Shown: positions 1 through 5,638 of the stretch, piece after piece | Numbering within the stretch: position 1 is the first letter of the stretch | Layout of the letters: each line of letters opens with the position of its first letter | Position numbers and translations under genes: made by a program | Assembly: GCA_023396795.1 (NCBI GenBank) | Contig: JAEWUY010000098.1 | Location: 1-13,015 of the forward strand | DNA length: 13,015 nucleotides | Direction of reading: 5' to 3' | From: Bacillota bacterium | GTDB lineage: Bacteria > Bacillota_I > Bacilli_A > RFN20 > CAG-826 | The notes under the pieces: model-generated | Seen by the model: only the letters and a program-made list of their open reading frames with translations | Told to the model about the DNA's origin: nothing | Database searches by the model: none

Positions 1-107
1 ATCATAATGTTAAGTTTTCATTTTTTAAGTTTTTTGCCTATGGCGTCGCACCCTCACTTGTGAGCTTGGCGGCGGCGCTTTTCGGTCTTTATCTTGTGTT
101 GTTATAA
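1..107 (+). CDS. C-terminal end of an integral membrane protein, possibly ArsB/SLC13-type ion transporter (5' end outside window)
   Basis: An open frame with codons starting at position 3 runs in from the left edge and stops at TAA 105-107, giving 34 residues. It begins with a short Lys/Phe-rich stretch and continues as one hydrophobic segment of about 22 residues (APSLVSLAAALFGLYLVLL) ending at the carboxyl terminus. The pattern of a charged aromatic stretch, then a Tyr-Gly turn, then a final transmembrane helix resembles the end of ArsB/NhaD/SLC13-like permeases (for example F-x-K-Y-G-x-P-x-T-L-x-S-L), so that family is my best guess, but 34 residues cannot settle it. The frame also explains the locally high GC of the GCG-rich codons at 69-77. 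The gene converges on the kinase gene that ends at 126, with a hairpin between them serving one or both. Confidence 0.55.
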   Translation, partial: HNVKFSFFKFFAYGVAPSLVSLAAALFGLYLVLL

Positions 108-130
108 AAAAAATGAGGTTTAGCCTCATT
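106..130 (-). terminator. Intrinsic terminator of the kinase pair, probably bidirectional
   Basis: On the minus strand a 7-bp perfect stem AATGAGG/CCTCATT with a 5-base loop (112-130) is followed by eight T (positions 113 down to 106). The TGA stop of the kinase gene (126-128) lies inside the stem. Read on the plus strand, the same hairpin is followed by CTTTAATTTT, so it could also end the plus-strand membrane-protein transcript that stops at 107. Confidence 0.8.
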
Positions 131-587
131 CTTTAATTTTAATAATCTTGTCGTAAGCTTCGATAACTTCTGGAGACGGAGTTTCAAAGGATTCTTTCAT
201 GACCACCATGTCATCGTAAGGAATTGTTAAGTGCCTTTCTTCGTTTCTTTTTAAGCAAACAGCAAAAGGAATATCAAAGTAAACCAGTTCGATTATATCG
301 AATGTATCGCGAAAGATTGTTGCCCACCGCAAGCGACGGATGTTATTGGTCGCCGAGGAGTCGGCGATAATCGTCTCATAAGTCTGGGCTTTTTCTCTTA
401 TTAAACTTTCGAATTTTTTCCAAACGACGTCTTCTTGCGAAAAGTCATCAACGCGACCAAAAAGTTCGCGACGAATTTGATCGCTCGCGACGATAAAAGT
501 ATTGCGATGTTTGTTTAGATAATTTTGGGCGTAAGTGCTCTTACCAGAGCCTGGTATTCCTGATAAAACAATTAACTTCTTTTCCAT
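126..587 (-). CDS. P-loop (AAA_33/polynucleotide-kinase-like) NTPase, second of a tandem pair
   Basis: This 153-residue protein is a small P-loop kinase. The Walker A motif GIPGSGKST is at residues 10-18. It is followed by an A-S-D-x-x-R block (S35, D36, R39) and an A-D-S-x-x-x-x-N block around D76, with R84/R87 and W88 after it. In T4-polynucleotide-kinase-like enzymes and related small ATPases this arrangement supplies ATP binding, a catalytic Asp-Arg pair and the lid. The substrate (nucleic acid 5'-OH, nucleoside or other small molecule) cannot be read from the sequence. It starts at ATG 585-587 after an AAGGA ribosome binding site, and its first 16 bases overlap the end of the paralogous kinase upstream, so the two are co-transcribed and probably translationally coupled. 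The gene ends within a strong terminator. Predicted cytosolic; the family call is firm, the function is not. Confidence 0.8.
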   Translation of the reverse strand: MEKKLIVLSGIPGSGKSTYAQNYLNKHRNTFIVASDQIRRELFGRVDDFSQEDVVWKKFESLIREKAQTYETIIADSSATNNIRRLRWATIFRDTFDIIELVYFDIPFAVCLKRNEERHLTIPYDDMVVMKESFETPSPEVIEAYDKIIKIKE

Positions 588-1057
588 GTGTCCTTATCTT
601 CTTCGCTAATGACGATAATTGAATCAAAACTATTATTCACTTCTTCATTAGGCTCTTCAAGTAGTTTAAACATTCCGGCCATTGGATTGAGAGGAACTTT
701 TCTTTCACGATTGATGTTGCGCTCCCAGCAAACACTGAACGGCATATTTAAATATACTAATTCAATTTTGTCAAAGAAAGAACGAAAGGCTTGATGCCAT
801 TTCATGCGCAAGGCATTAGTTAAAGCGGTTGAGTCCGCTACGACGATATCGCTTTGTTGAGCGGCTTGTTTGATTTGATTTTCAAATTCTTGCCAAACTA
901 AAGACTCTTGCGAGCCATCATCGACACGTCCAGTAACTTGACGGCGCACTTCGTCGCTAGAAATAATTTCCACTTTTTCGAGGGCGGATTTAACGCCTAA
1001 AGCATACGTCGTTTTGCCCGAGCCAGGAATGCCGGACATGATTATCAGTTTATTCAT
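572..1057 (-). CDS. P-loop (AAA_33/polynucleotide-kinase-like) NTPase, first of a tandem pair
   Basis: This 161-residue P-loop kinase aligns over its whole length with the 153-residue protein encoded just downstream. Walker A GIPGSGKTT is at residues 9-17, an S-S-D-x-x-R block at 33-38, GRVDD at 43-47, an A-D-S-T block at 74-77, and R84 with W87 follows. Shared features further on include the IELVY strand and a P-F-x-V-C block. The pair is therefore a tandem duplication that has diverged. Start ATG 1055-1057 has a GGTGAGGT ribosome binding site about 8 bases upstream, and a sigma-A-like promoter lies at 1100-1128. A perfect 16-bp palindrome sits between the transcription start and the ribosome binding site. 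The carboxyl terminus has an extra charged tail (about 10 residues) absent from the partner. Substrate unknown; phosphorylation of a nucleic acid end or a small molecule is an inference from the family. Confidence 0.8.
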   Translation of the reverse strand: MNKLIIMSGIPGSGKTTYALGVKSALEKVEIISSDEVRRQVTGRVDDGSQESLVWQEFENQIKQAAQQSDIVVADSTALTNALRMKWHQAFRSFFDKIELVYLNMPFSVCWERNINRERKVPLNPMAGMFKLLEEPNEEVNNSFDSIIVISEEDKDTWKRS

Positions 1058-1069
1058 ATATCGACCTCA

Positions 1070-1085
1070 CCATCATTAATGATGG
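1070..1085. promoter_or_regulatory. Perfect 16-bp palindrome in the kinase-pair leader
   Basis: CCATCATTAATGATGG is a perfect palindrome located just upstream of the ribosome binding site of the first kinase gene and about 8-23 bases after the predicted transcription start. As DNA it could be an operator for a dimeric repressor. As RNA it can form a 6-bp hairpin with a TTAA loop next to the ribosome binding site. The sequence does not tell which. Confidence 0.5.
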
Positions 1086-1099
1086 ATATCACAACAAAT

Positions 1100-1128
1100 A
1101 CCATATCAAATCGTGAAGACGTTCTCAA
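1100..1128 (-). promoter_or_regulatory. Sigma-A-type promoter for the kinase pair
   Basis: On the minus strand TTGAGA (1123-1128) and TATGGT (1100-1105) are separated by exactly 17 bases. This matches the -35 consensus at 5 of 6 and the -10 at 4 of 6. The predicted start is near 1093, giving a leader of about 36 bases that contains the 16-bp palindrome. Confidence 0.6.
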
Positions 1129-1141
1129 TAGCGGATTGCAA

Positions 1142-1858
1142 TTATGCTTGATTAATCGAAGATTTTTCTTTTTTATGCTTATTAATAAGATGGAAAATCA
1201 AAACAGCAATCATGCTTAACAAGGCAGTTCCAAAGAAAACACTGATAGAAATCCAGAGATTGTCCTCAACCAAATAATGACCAACGATCGTCGAGGATAT
1301 GATTTTTGGAATGCGAGCAGCCGTCGAGATTAATAGAAACTTCCAAAACTTTATTTTTAAGGTTGGAGCTAAATAAGTGGCGGTATCCACCGGTAAGCCG
1401 ACAATTAAATAAACGATAAAAACTCCGAAAGCAACTTTCTTCTCGTCTTGCAAAAAAGTGTATTTTTCAAAGTAGTTTTTCTTGATGAAAAGTTTAACAA
1501 AAGGTATCCCCACCCATTTTGCTAAATAATAAGCAACGGTTGTTCCTGCTAAAACACCAAGCACAGCAATTATTAATCCCAGCCACGGCCCATATGCCAT
1601 ACCTAAAAATAACTCGACTACTTCTCCGGGGAGAAAGGAAATAACCACTTGGGCAAATTGAATAAGAAAAGCTAGACCATATCCCCAAACGCCCATGTCA
1701 AACGTTTGTTGGCGAAGAGCTTGGCGACTATTAACATTCACAAGCGAATAGAAAAAATCAAAATAAGCAATAAATAATCCGAGTAATGTTCCAAAAACGA
1801 CGATAAAAGCGACTACTTTAATAATTGTTGCCGTTTTTTCCGATATTTTGACGTTCAT
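1142..1858 (-). CDS. TVP38/TMEM64-family (VTT/SNARE-associated) membrane protein
   Basis: This 238-residue multi-pass membrane protein has an amino-terminal helix (about 12-32), then a hydrophobic core carrying the family's hallmark segments. These are a re-entrant-type block with LPGEVVELFLGMAYG, a Gly-rich helix followed by A-Y-Y-L-A-K-W-x-G, and a second block with GLPVD-x-x-x-Y followed by K-F-W-K-F and A-R-I-P. It ends in a helix and a Lys-rich tail. The VTT superfamily (TVP38, TMEM41B/VMP1, DedA) includes lipid scramblases and membrane transporters; the substrate here is unknown. It is the last gene of the marR operon, 23 bases after the acyltransferase, which suggests a job in moving the lipid made by its neighbours. 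No Shine-Dalgarno sequence precedes the ATG. Instead a TATAAT box and a palindrome abut it, so the gene may also be read from its own, possibly leaderless, transcript. It lacks a recognisable terminator before the next promoter. Confidence 0.85.
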   Translation of the reverse strand: MNVKISEKTATIIKVVAFIVVFGTLLGLFIAYFDFFYSLVNVNSRQALRQQTFDMGVWGYGLAFLIQFAQVVISFLPGEVVELFLGMAYGPWLGLIIAVLGVLAGTTVAYYLAKWVGIPFVKLFIKKNYFEKYTFLQDEKKVAFGVFIVYLIVGLPVDTATYLAPTLKIKFWKFLLISTAARIPKIISSTIVGHYLVEDNLWISISVFFGTALLSMIAVLIFHLINKHKKEKSSINQA

Positions 1859-1879
1859 GAAAGTATTATAACACTTTCA
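1858..1879 (-). promoter_or_regulatory. Extended -10 promoter embedded in a palindromic operator-like site
   Basis: The site has 7-bp arms TGAAAGT (1858-1864) and ACTTTCA (1873-1879) around a palindromic TTATAA core, with one mismatched pair. On the minus strand it contains TGT followed by TATAAT (1865-1870), a perfect extended -10 box. No good -35 is visible. A start 7 bases downstream would fall on or beside the ATG (1856-1858) of the VTT gene, implying a leaderless or nearly leaderless mRNA. A protein bound here would block the -10 directly. Confidence 0.45.
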
Positions 1880-1881
1880 AA

Positions 1882-2724
1882 TTAGGAGATAATGGTTGTC
1901 GAGGGTTGCTCAGAATGAGATGTATGTGTCGTTTCATAAACCATTGGTTTTTGATAGACTTCTTCATATTTAGCCACACAAGCCGCGTAGTTAGCGTCGC
2001 GCAGATAATCCGTATTTTCTTTAACGCTTTGATGCTCAAGAGGATAAAGCGGAGGCATAATATTTACTGTCACAACCTTACTTTTAATAATTTTGGCTCT
2101 CAATCCCTTAGGATTAGAGAACGTTAAAAAGATTGGAACGACAGGAACATTTGAAGTTGCGGCAAAATGAAAGGCGCCATTACGAAAAGGCCGAGGCTTT
2201 TCATAATTCCACCACTCGGCTTCTTCGGGGTAAAAAAGAACAAAATTACGTTTCTTCAAAAGTTTTTCCACGGCTTTTCGCAAATTGATCATGGCTCTGA
2301 GGTTCGCGCTTAACGGTAATGTTCCTCCTGCCTTCAGACATTTACCAAAAAAGCCTTTTTTGTTATTAAATTCGCCGACGACGATATAAAGACGATGGCC
2401 AAACACGGCGTTTCGAACCATCAAATTATCGAAGTTGTTAACATGATTACACGTTATAATTGCCGACTTTAAACCTCGCAAGTTTTTGCGACCTTTAACT
2501 CTCATGCCAAAGGCAATGCCATTAATAAAGATACCGGCAATAATGGCCGCAATCCGAATTAGCAAATGGAAAAAACATTCAAAGAACGAATGACAAAGAT
2601 GCTGATATTTTTCGTCAACAGGATCATAACTTTCACCGTCGATTGGTTCAACGTTATAGTGAAAATCTCCACGTTGCTCGCAATCTTTAATGCGCTGAAG
2701 TAATTCTTCTTTTGGAAGACCCAT
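1882..2724 (-). CDS. PlsC-type lysophospholipid acyltransferase
   Basis: This 280-residue protein belongs to the glycerolipid acyltransferase family that moves an acyl chain from acyl-ACP or acyl-CoA to a hydroxyl of a lipid acceptor at the inner membrane face. The catalytic H-x(4)-D motif is NHVNNFD at residues 93-99 (H94, D99). A GGTLPL block at 133-138 corresponds to motif II. The usual FPEGTRS motif is replaced by YPEEAEWW at 165-172, followed by a PRP block, and VPVVPIF is motif IV. An amphipathic or membrane helix spans roughly 50-73. The first 45 residues are polar. ATG 2722-2724 follows the glycosyltransferase stop by 2 bases, with an AAGGAT ribosome binding site inside that gene's end, so translation is probably coupled. 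Acceptor unknown; its glycosyltransferase partner makes a glycolipid or modified phospholipid plausible. It could instead simply be a second lysophosphatidate acyltransferase. Confidence 0.85.
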   Translation of the reverse strand: MGLPKEELLQRIKDCEQRGDFHYNVEPIDGESYDPVDEKYQHLCHSFFECFFHLLIRIAAIIAGIFINGIAFGMRVKGRKNLRGLKSAIITCNHVNNFDNLMVRNAVFGHRLYIVVGEFNNKKGFFGKCLKAGGTLPLSANLRAMINLRKAVEKLLKKRNFVLFYPEEAEWWNYEKPRPFRNGAFHFAATSNVPVVPIFLTFSNPKGLRAKIIKSKVVTVNIMPPLYPLEHQSVKENTDYLRDANYAACVAKYEEVYQKPMVYETTHTSHSEQPSTTIIS

Positions 2725-2726
2725 GG

Positions 2727-4013
2727 CTACTTATCCTTTTTTGGGGTGTAGGCTATGCGATCGACGTTATCCCATTGTAAATCGTTGGCAGTAGTGAAAA
2801 TGCGAATAAAAATCCAAATAAACTCCGCTAATATAAACGGATTTAAGAAGATGACGAGAAGTGTTTCTTTAAATGTCATTTTAATCGCCTTGCGGTCGAC
2901 CAGTAAGGTTAAAATCGTAAATAAGCAAAGCACACCATAAACTAGTCCGAAGGCAGTTAAAGCAACGTAGAGAATGGGCCAGGCTAAAGGCTGAAAGAAG
3001 ATGGCATAGGCTCCCGCAGCTAAAAAGCCGATAATACTCAAAACAAGGCTCATGCCCGCAAAAATATAGACTGGAAGCAGAGAGTAAAGGAAGTCAAAGT
3101 TTTTCCAAACAATTTTGCCTTCGAAAAAGGTTTTTCTAACAACGGCCTTACGATATTTTTTGTTACATTGTGTGAACCCAGTCAACCATCTCATTCTTCG
3201 TTTAAATGAAACGCGGTGATCAACGGCTTCTTCAGTATAAACAATGGCGTGTTTATAGTACAAAGAGGTATAACCACGTAATAAACAATCCATCATTACT
3301 TCGTAATCTTCGGTTAAGGTTCGATACGGCCATCCACCTAAATCTTTGATAACATCAGCACGAACCATCATCCCCGTTCCACACATGCTGACGGGAATAT
3401 TGACGCGATTGCGATGCGAATTGCCTAAATCATCAACCATTGTATAAACAAGAGCTGTGCAATTGCTAATTAAGGAGCGAGCTTTTTTGTCATCAGTCTC
3501 CCAATTTTTGATGTATTTTTTACCAACGATAATTTGGCGATTACTCGCTAAAGCATTATTCATCTCCATTAAAAAATCAGGATGCACTAAGTTATCAGCG
3601 TCAACAATTATGAAGGCATCATATTTATTGGGTGAGTATTTTAAAATTGTTTTTAACGCACCGTCTAAAGCTTCGCCTTTGCGAGTTTGTTCTAAAACGA
3701 CATGAATAGTGGCATTTACAGCTTTTCGTGCCATCGCAATCGTTGGATCTTGAGGATCTTCAACGATAACGTGGACGTCATACATATCACGGTCATAAGT
3801 TTGCTGATTTAGCGTATCAAAAAGAGCCTGAATTGATTTACTTTCATTTTTAGCTGGGACAAGAATCGCTAAACGATTTTTCTTTTCGTTTGTTAAGCGG
3901 GGATGGCGTCGAAAGGCATCGACATAATACCAAAGACGAGGAATATAAAGAATGAGTAGTAGTAGCGAAACTAAAAGATATATTTTTAAAACATTTTCAA
4001 TAATGACTTCCAT
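2727..4013 (-). CDS. Membrane-bound family 2 glycosyltransferase
   Basis: This 428-residue protein has an amino-terminal transmembrane helix (about 9-27), a cytoplasmic GT2 (GT-A fold) domain and three to four carboxyl-terminal transmembrane helices (about 308-415). Active-site motifs are intact: VPAKNES at 52-58, KGEAL at 112-116, the DAD metal/UDP motif at 138-140, TED at 234-236 with the candidate catalytic base D236, and the R-R-M-R-W form of the (Q/R)xxRW motif at 272-276. That set is typical of processive enzymes such as IcaA/PgaC, hyaluronan and cellulose synthases, though many single-sugar lipid glycosyltransferases share it. Start ATG 4011-4013 is preceded by an AGGA ribosome binding site and lies 16 bases after the marR stop. 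There is no deacetylase or polysaccharide-export gene nearby, and an acyltransferase follows, which argues for a lipid product rather than an exopolysaccharide. That product is an inference. Confidence 0.88.
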   Translation of the reverse strand: MEVIIENVLKIYLLVSLLLLILYIPRLWYYVDAFRRHPRLTNEKKNRLAILVPAKNESKSIQALFDTLNQQTYDRDMYDVHVIVEDPQDPTIAMARKAVNATIHVVLEQTRKGEALDGALKTILKYSPNKYDAFIIVDADNLVHPDFLMEMNNALASNRQIIVGKKYIKNWETDDKKARSLISNCTALVYTMVDDLGNSHRNRVNIPVSMCGTGMMVRADVIKDLGGWPYRTLTEDYEVMMDCLLRGYTSLYYKHAIVYTEEAVDHRVSFKRRMRWLTGFTQCNKKYRKAVVRKTFFEGKIVWKNFDFLYSLLPVYIFAGMSLVLSIIGFLAAGAYAIFFQPLAWPILYVALTAFGLVYGVLCLFTILTLLVDRKAIKMTFKETLLVIFLNPFILAEFIWIFIRIFTTANDLQWDNVDRIAYTPKKDK

Positions 4014-4029
4014 GGTTTAATCCTAATTT

Positions 4030-4431
4030 CTAACTTAAAATGGCACTTAACAAGGCTTCCTGGCCTTCTTGATTGGCGGATGAAGATAATTCATTACGAA
4101 TTCGCGCAAAAACTTCACCAATAAAATTGACGACATCTTGGCCTTTGCTCGTCAAAAAGATTTTACATTTACGGACGCTGGGGCATGTTCGTTCAACATA
4201 TTGCTTTTCAAGTAAAAGCTTTAATACTCTTGTCGTTAAGGCTGCGTCATTGTCGGATAAAGCGTTTAACTCTTTAATTTTTAAGCTACCATTGTTCGCT
4301 AAAAGCAATAAATATGTCGCGTGTTGCAAGGAAATACCTTGTGTATTCAAATCGTGGTTTACCGCATCTTTCAGATGCTTGATAGTCCGGCGATACATAA
4401 TAAACTTCTCATTCCATTCTTTCGTGTTCAT
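4030..4431 (-). CDS. MarR-family transcriptional regulator, first gene of the lipid/glycan operon
   Basis: This 133-residue winged helix-turn-helix protein has the MarR layout. An amino-terminal dimerisation helix comes first (about 5-30), then a helix pair at about 35-58 with the KIKELNALSD segment, a recognition helix around 61-75 (A-A-L-T-T-R-V-L-K-L-L), a wing at about 80-94 ending in FLTSKG, and a carboxyl-terminal dimerisation helix. The wing lacks the common D-x-R signature and instead holds two cysteines, C83 and C89, which might sense thiols or metal; this is speculation. Start ATG 4429-4431 has a G-rich ribosome binding site (GGGGGGAT) just upstream. The promoter and two palindromic half-site pairs lie directly in front of the gene, so autoregulation of the operon (regulator, glycosyltransferase, acyltransferase, VTT protein) is likely. 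Ligand unknown. Confidence 0.88.
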   Translation of the reverse strand: MNTKEWNEKFIMYRRTIKHLKDAVNHDLNTQGISLQHATYLLLLANNGSLKIKELNALSDNDAALTTRVLKLLLEKQYVERTCPSVRKCKIFLTSKGQDVVNFIGEVFARIRNELSSSANQEGQEALLSAILS

Positions 4432-4455
4432 GCTTATCCCCCCATGACTATCGGC

Positions 4456-4484
4456 ATTTTATTATTTTTCATTGACTAAGTCAA
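4456..4484 (-). promoter_or_regulatory. Sigma-A-type promoter of the marR operon
   Basis: On the minus strand TTGACT (4479-4484) and TAAAAT (4456-4461) are separated by 17 bases, each matching consensus at 5 of 6. The -35 box is one arm of a perfect palindrome, so binding of a regulator there would exclude RNA polymerase. Confidence 0.8.
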
Positions 4485-4503
4485 CGAATTATCAACTTAG
4501 TTA
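4472..4503. promoter_or_regulatory. Two operator-like sites for the MarR regulator
   Basis: Site 1 is TTGACTAAGTCAA (4472-4484), a perfect 13-base palindrome overlapping the -35 box. Site 2 is TCAACTTAGTTA (4492-4503). Its complement TAACTAAGTTGA matches the ACTAAGT core of site 1, and it carries its own AACT-T-AGTT palindrome. The centres (4478 and 4498) are 20 bp apart, about two helical turns, so two dimers could bind the same face of the DNA. Position and symmetry fit MarR-type autorepression. Confidence 0.65.
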
Positions 4504-4513
4504 CTCATATCGA

Positions 4514-4533
4514 GAAAAAGACACTACGTGTCT
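4514..4533 (-). terminator. Intrinsic terminator after the DNA glycosylase gene
   Basis: On the minus strand the stem AGACAC/GTGTCT with a 3-base GTA loop (4519-4533) runs into TTTTC (4518-4514). It lies about 34 bases after the glycosylase stop and just upstream of the marR operator region, so it insulates the marR promoter. Confidence 0.7.
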
Positions 4534-4566
4534 ATCTCATAATTTATTTAAAATATTAATGCAGAT

Positions 4567-5073
4567 TTAGCGTTGAAAAGGCCTTAAAAGTTTTGACCAG
4601 GAAGCTACTAAATCATCAAGTCGCATTTTGGCATTTGCCGGACTTGTCGACGGGGCTTGAACAACATTAATATCGATATCAGCAAAAAAGCGCATATATT
4701 CTTGATAGGCTTTCGCGCCATTACAAATTACGAGTTCAATCTTAGCATTCGCAAATATTTCGCGGATATTAGAGGGCTTGACATCGCTAATTTTGCTATC
4801 GCTCGAACCCAATATTTGACAATAACCAATCGCATCATGAAGCGCTATTTTCTTCGCTAAAAGCAAAGCCTTTTTTTCTTCCCAAGAAACATTGACGAAA
4901 TCAACAGCAAATATTGAGCTTAAAACCTGATAAAACCGATTATTCGGATTAGCATAATAATAACCATCGGCTACTGCTTTAACAGATGGAAAACTACCCA
5001 AAATTAAAACTTTTGAGTGCGAGTCATAAAGCAAAGGGAAGGGATGAGATAGGGTCCGTGTTTGTGATTTCAT
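4567..5073 (-). CDS. Hypoxanthine/uracil-DNA glycosylase-like protein (UDG family 6 type)
   Basis: This 168-residue protein resembles DNA-deoxyinosine glycosylases, which remove hypoxanthine produced by adenine deamination and so start base-excision repair. It has HPF at residues 10-12, the LILGSFPS strand-loop at 23-30, and the YYYANPNNRF block at 38-47 that holds the family's active-site Asn. Near the carboxyl end come an ICNG strand and the APSTSPANA block, which corresponds to the DNA-intercalating/minor-groove loop of the UDG superfamily. The length is normal for this family. The start at ATG 5071-5073 is chosen because HPF follows within 10 residues as in relatives; only a weak GAAAAG precedes it. 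A TATAAT at 5084-5089 leaves little room for a leader, so the message may be nearly leaderless. Divergent from yjbQ. Exact base specificity cannot be read from sequence. Confidence 0.82.
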   Translation of the reverse strand: MKSQTRTLSHPFPLLYDSHSKVLILGSFPSVKAVADGYYYANPNNRFYQVLSSIFAVDFVNVSWEEKKALLLAKKIALHDAIGYCQILGSSDSKISDVKPSNIREIFANAKIELVICNGAKAYQEYMRFFADIDINVVQAPSTSPANAKMRLDDLVASWSKLLRPFQR

Positions 5074-5083
5074 CTTTTCGATT

Positions 5084-5104
5084 ATTATACATTCATAAAT
5101 GAAT
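5084..5104 (-). promoter_or_regulatory. Probable -10 box and adjacent inverted repeat upstream of the glycosylase gene
   Basis: TATAAT on the minus strand (5084-5089) is a perfect -10 but no good -35 is seen. Immediately upstream lies ATTCATAAATGAAT (5091-5104), two 6-base inverted arms with a 2-base gap in the spacer region where a repressor could act. The predicted start would leave a leader of only a few bases. Confidence 0.35.
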
Positions 5105-5115
5105 ATAAAGAAAAG

Positions 5116-5169
5116 AGCAACCTACAAATGCTGCTTGTCACGGTTTATTGCGCCTATCATCTGGTTGCT
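5116..5169 (+). repeat. Inverted repeat in the yjbQ upstream region
   Basis: AGCAACC (5116-5122) and GGTTGCT (5163-5169) are perfect inverted 7-mers 40 bases apart, in the gap between the divergent glycosylase and yjbQ genes. They could pair in a yjbQ leader RNA if transcription starts upstream, or they may be chance. I saw no known riboswitch motif between them and no convincing yjbQ promoter. Confidence 0.25.
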
Positions 5170-5219
5170 TGTTCTTGAAAAATTATTTTAACTTGCCAAG
5201 ATAAAAGTGGAGGCCAACT

Positions 5220-5636
5220 ATGAAAACATATCGAGACGAAATCTGGATTAAAACCAAAAAGCGCCGCGAATTCATCAATATTACAACAGATGTTACGCGT
5301 GTTATCGCTAAAAGCGGCATTAATGATGGTCTTGTCTTAGTTAACGCCATGCACATTACCGCTAGTGTTTTTATTAACGATGACGAAGGCGGTTTACATC
5401 GCGACTTTGAACGCTTTCTAGAAAAGATGGCGCCCGAACACCCTCACAATCAATATGAACATAATGGTTTTGAAGATAATGCCGACGCCCATTTAAAACG
5501 ACAAATAATGGGACGCGAAGTCGTCGTGGCCATAACTGAAGGAAAACTTGACTTTGGTCCGTGGGAACAAATTTTTTATGGTGAATTTGACGGCATGCGC
5601 AAAAAACGGGTTCTCGTCAAAATTATTGGTGAATAA
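5220..5636 (+). CDS. yjbQ: YjbQ/UPF0047 family protein
   Basis: This 138-residue protein matches the UPF0047 family over its full length. Visible hallmarks are the M-H-I-T-A-S segment (44-49, with H45), then H81 and the DNADAHLKRQIMG block (86-98, with H91), and the LDFGPWEQIFYGEFDG block (110-125), followed by a K-K-R-V-L-V-K-I strand. The family forms small beta-sandwich trimers. The E. coli member has weak thiamine-phosphate-synthase-like activity and the name 'secondary thiamine-phosphate synthase' is used, but the true role is not settled. One deviation is a Glu inside the usual W-Q pair (W115-E116-Q117). ATG 5220-5222 has a strong GGAGG ribosome binding site 6 bases upstream. It is the only complete plus-strand gene here and ends 2 bases from the convergent DUF4153 gene, with no terminator between. 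Confidence 0.88.
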   Translation: MKTYRDEIWIKTKKRREFINITTDVTRVIAKSGINDGLVLVNAMHITASVFINDDEGGLHRDFERFLEKMAPEHPHNQYEHNGFEDNADAHLKRQIMGREVVVAITEGKLDFGPWEQIFYGEFDGMRKKRVLVKIIGE

Positions 5637-5638
5637 AA

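Noticed and set aside
43..82. GC-rich hairpin GCGTCGC...GCGGCGC followed by TTTT on the plus strand, as a terminator or small RNA.
   Set aside because: The stretch is explained by codons of an open frame ending at 107 that encodes a good transmembrane helix, and a better terminator lies at 106-130.
588..794. Plus-strand open frame of 68 codons opposite the kinase gene.
   Set aside because: It lies antisense within a well-supported kinase gene, has a Ser/Leu-rich shadow composition and no ribosome binding site.
4073..4447. Plus-strand open frame of 124 codons opposite marR.
   Set aside because: The marR frame on the other strand has clear family motifs, a promoter and operators; the opposite frame has none of these.
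5116..5219. Possible thiamine-pyrophosphate riboswitch upstream of yjbQ, given the gene's thiamine-related name.
   Set aside because: The conserved CUGAGA and downstream pyrophosphate-sensor motifs are not present.
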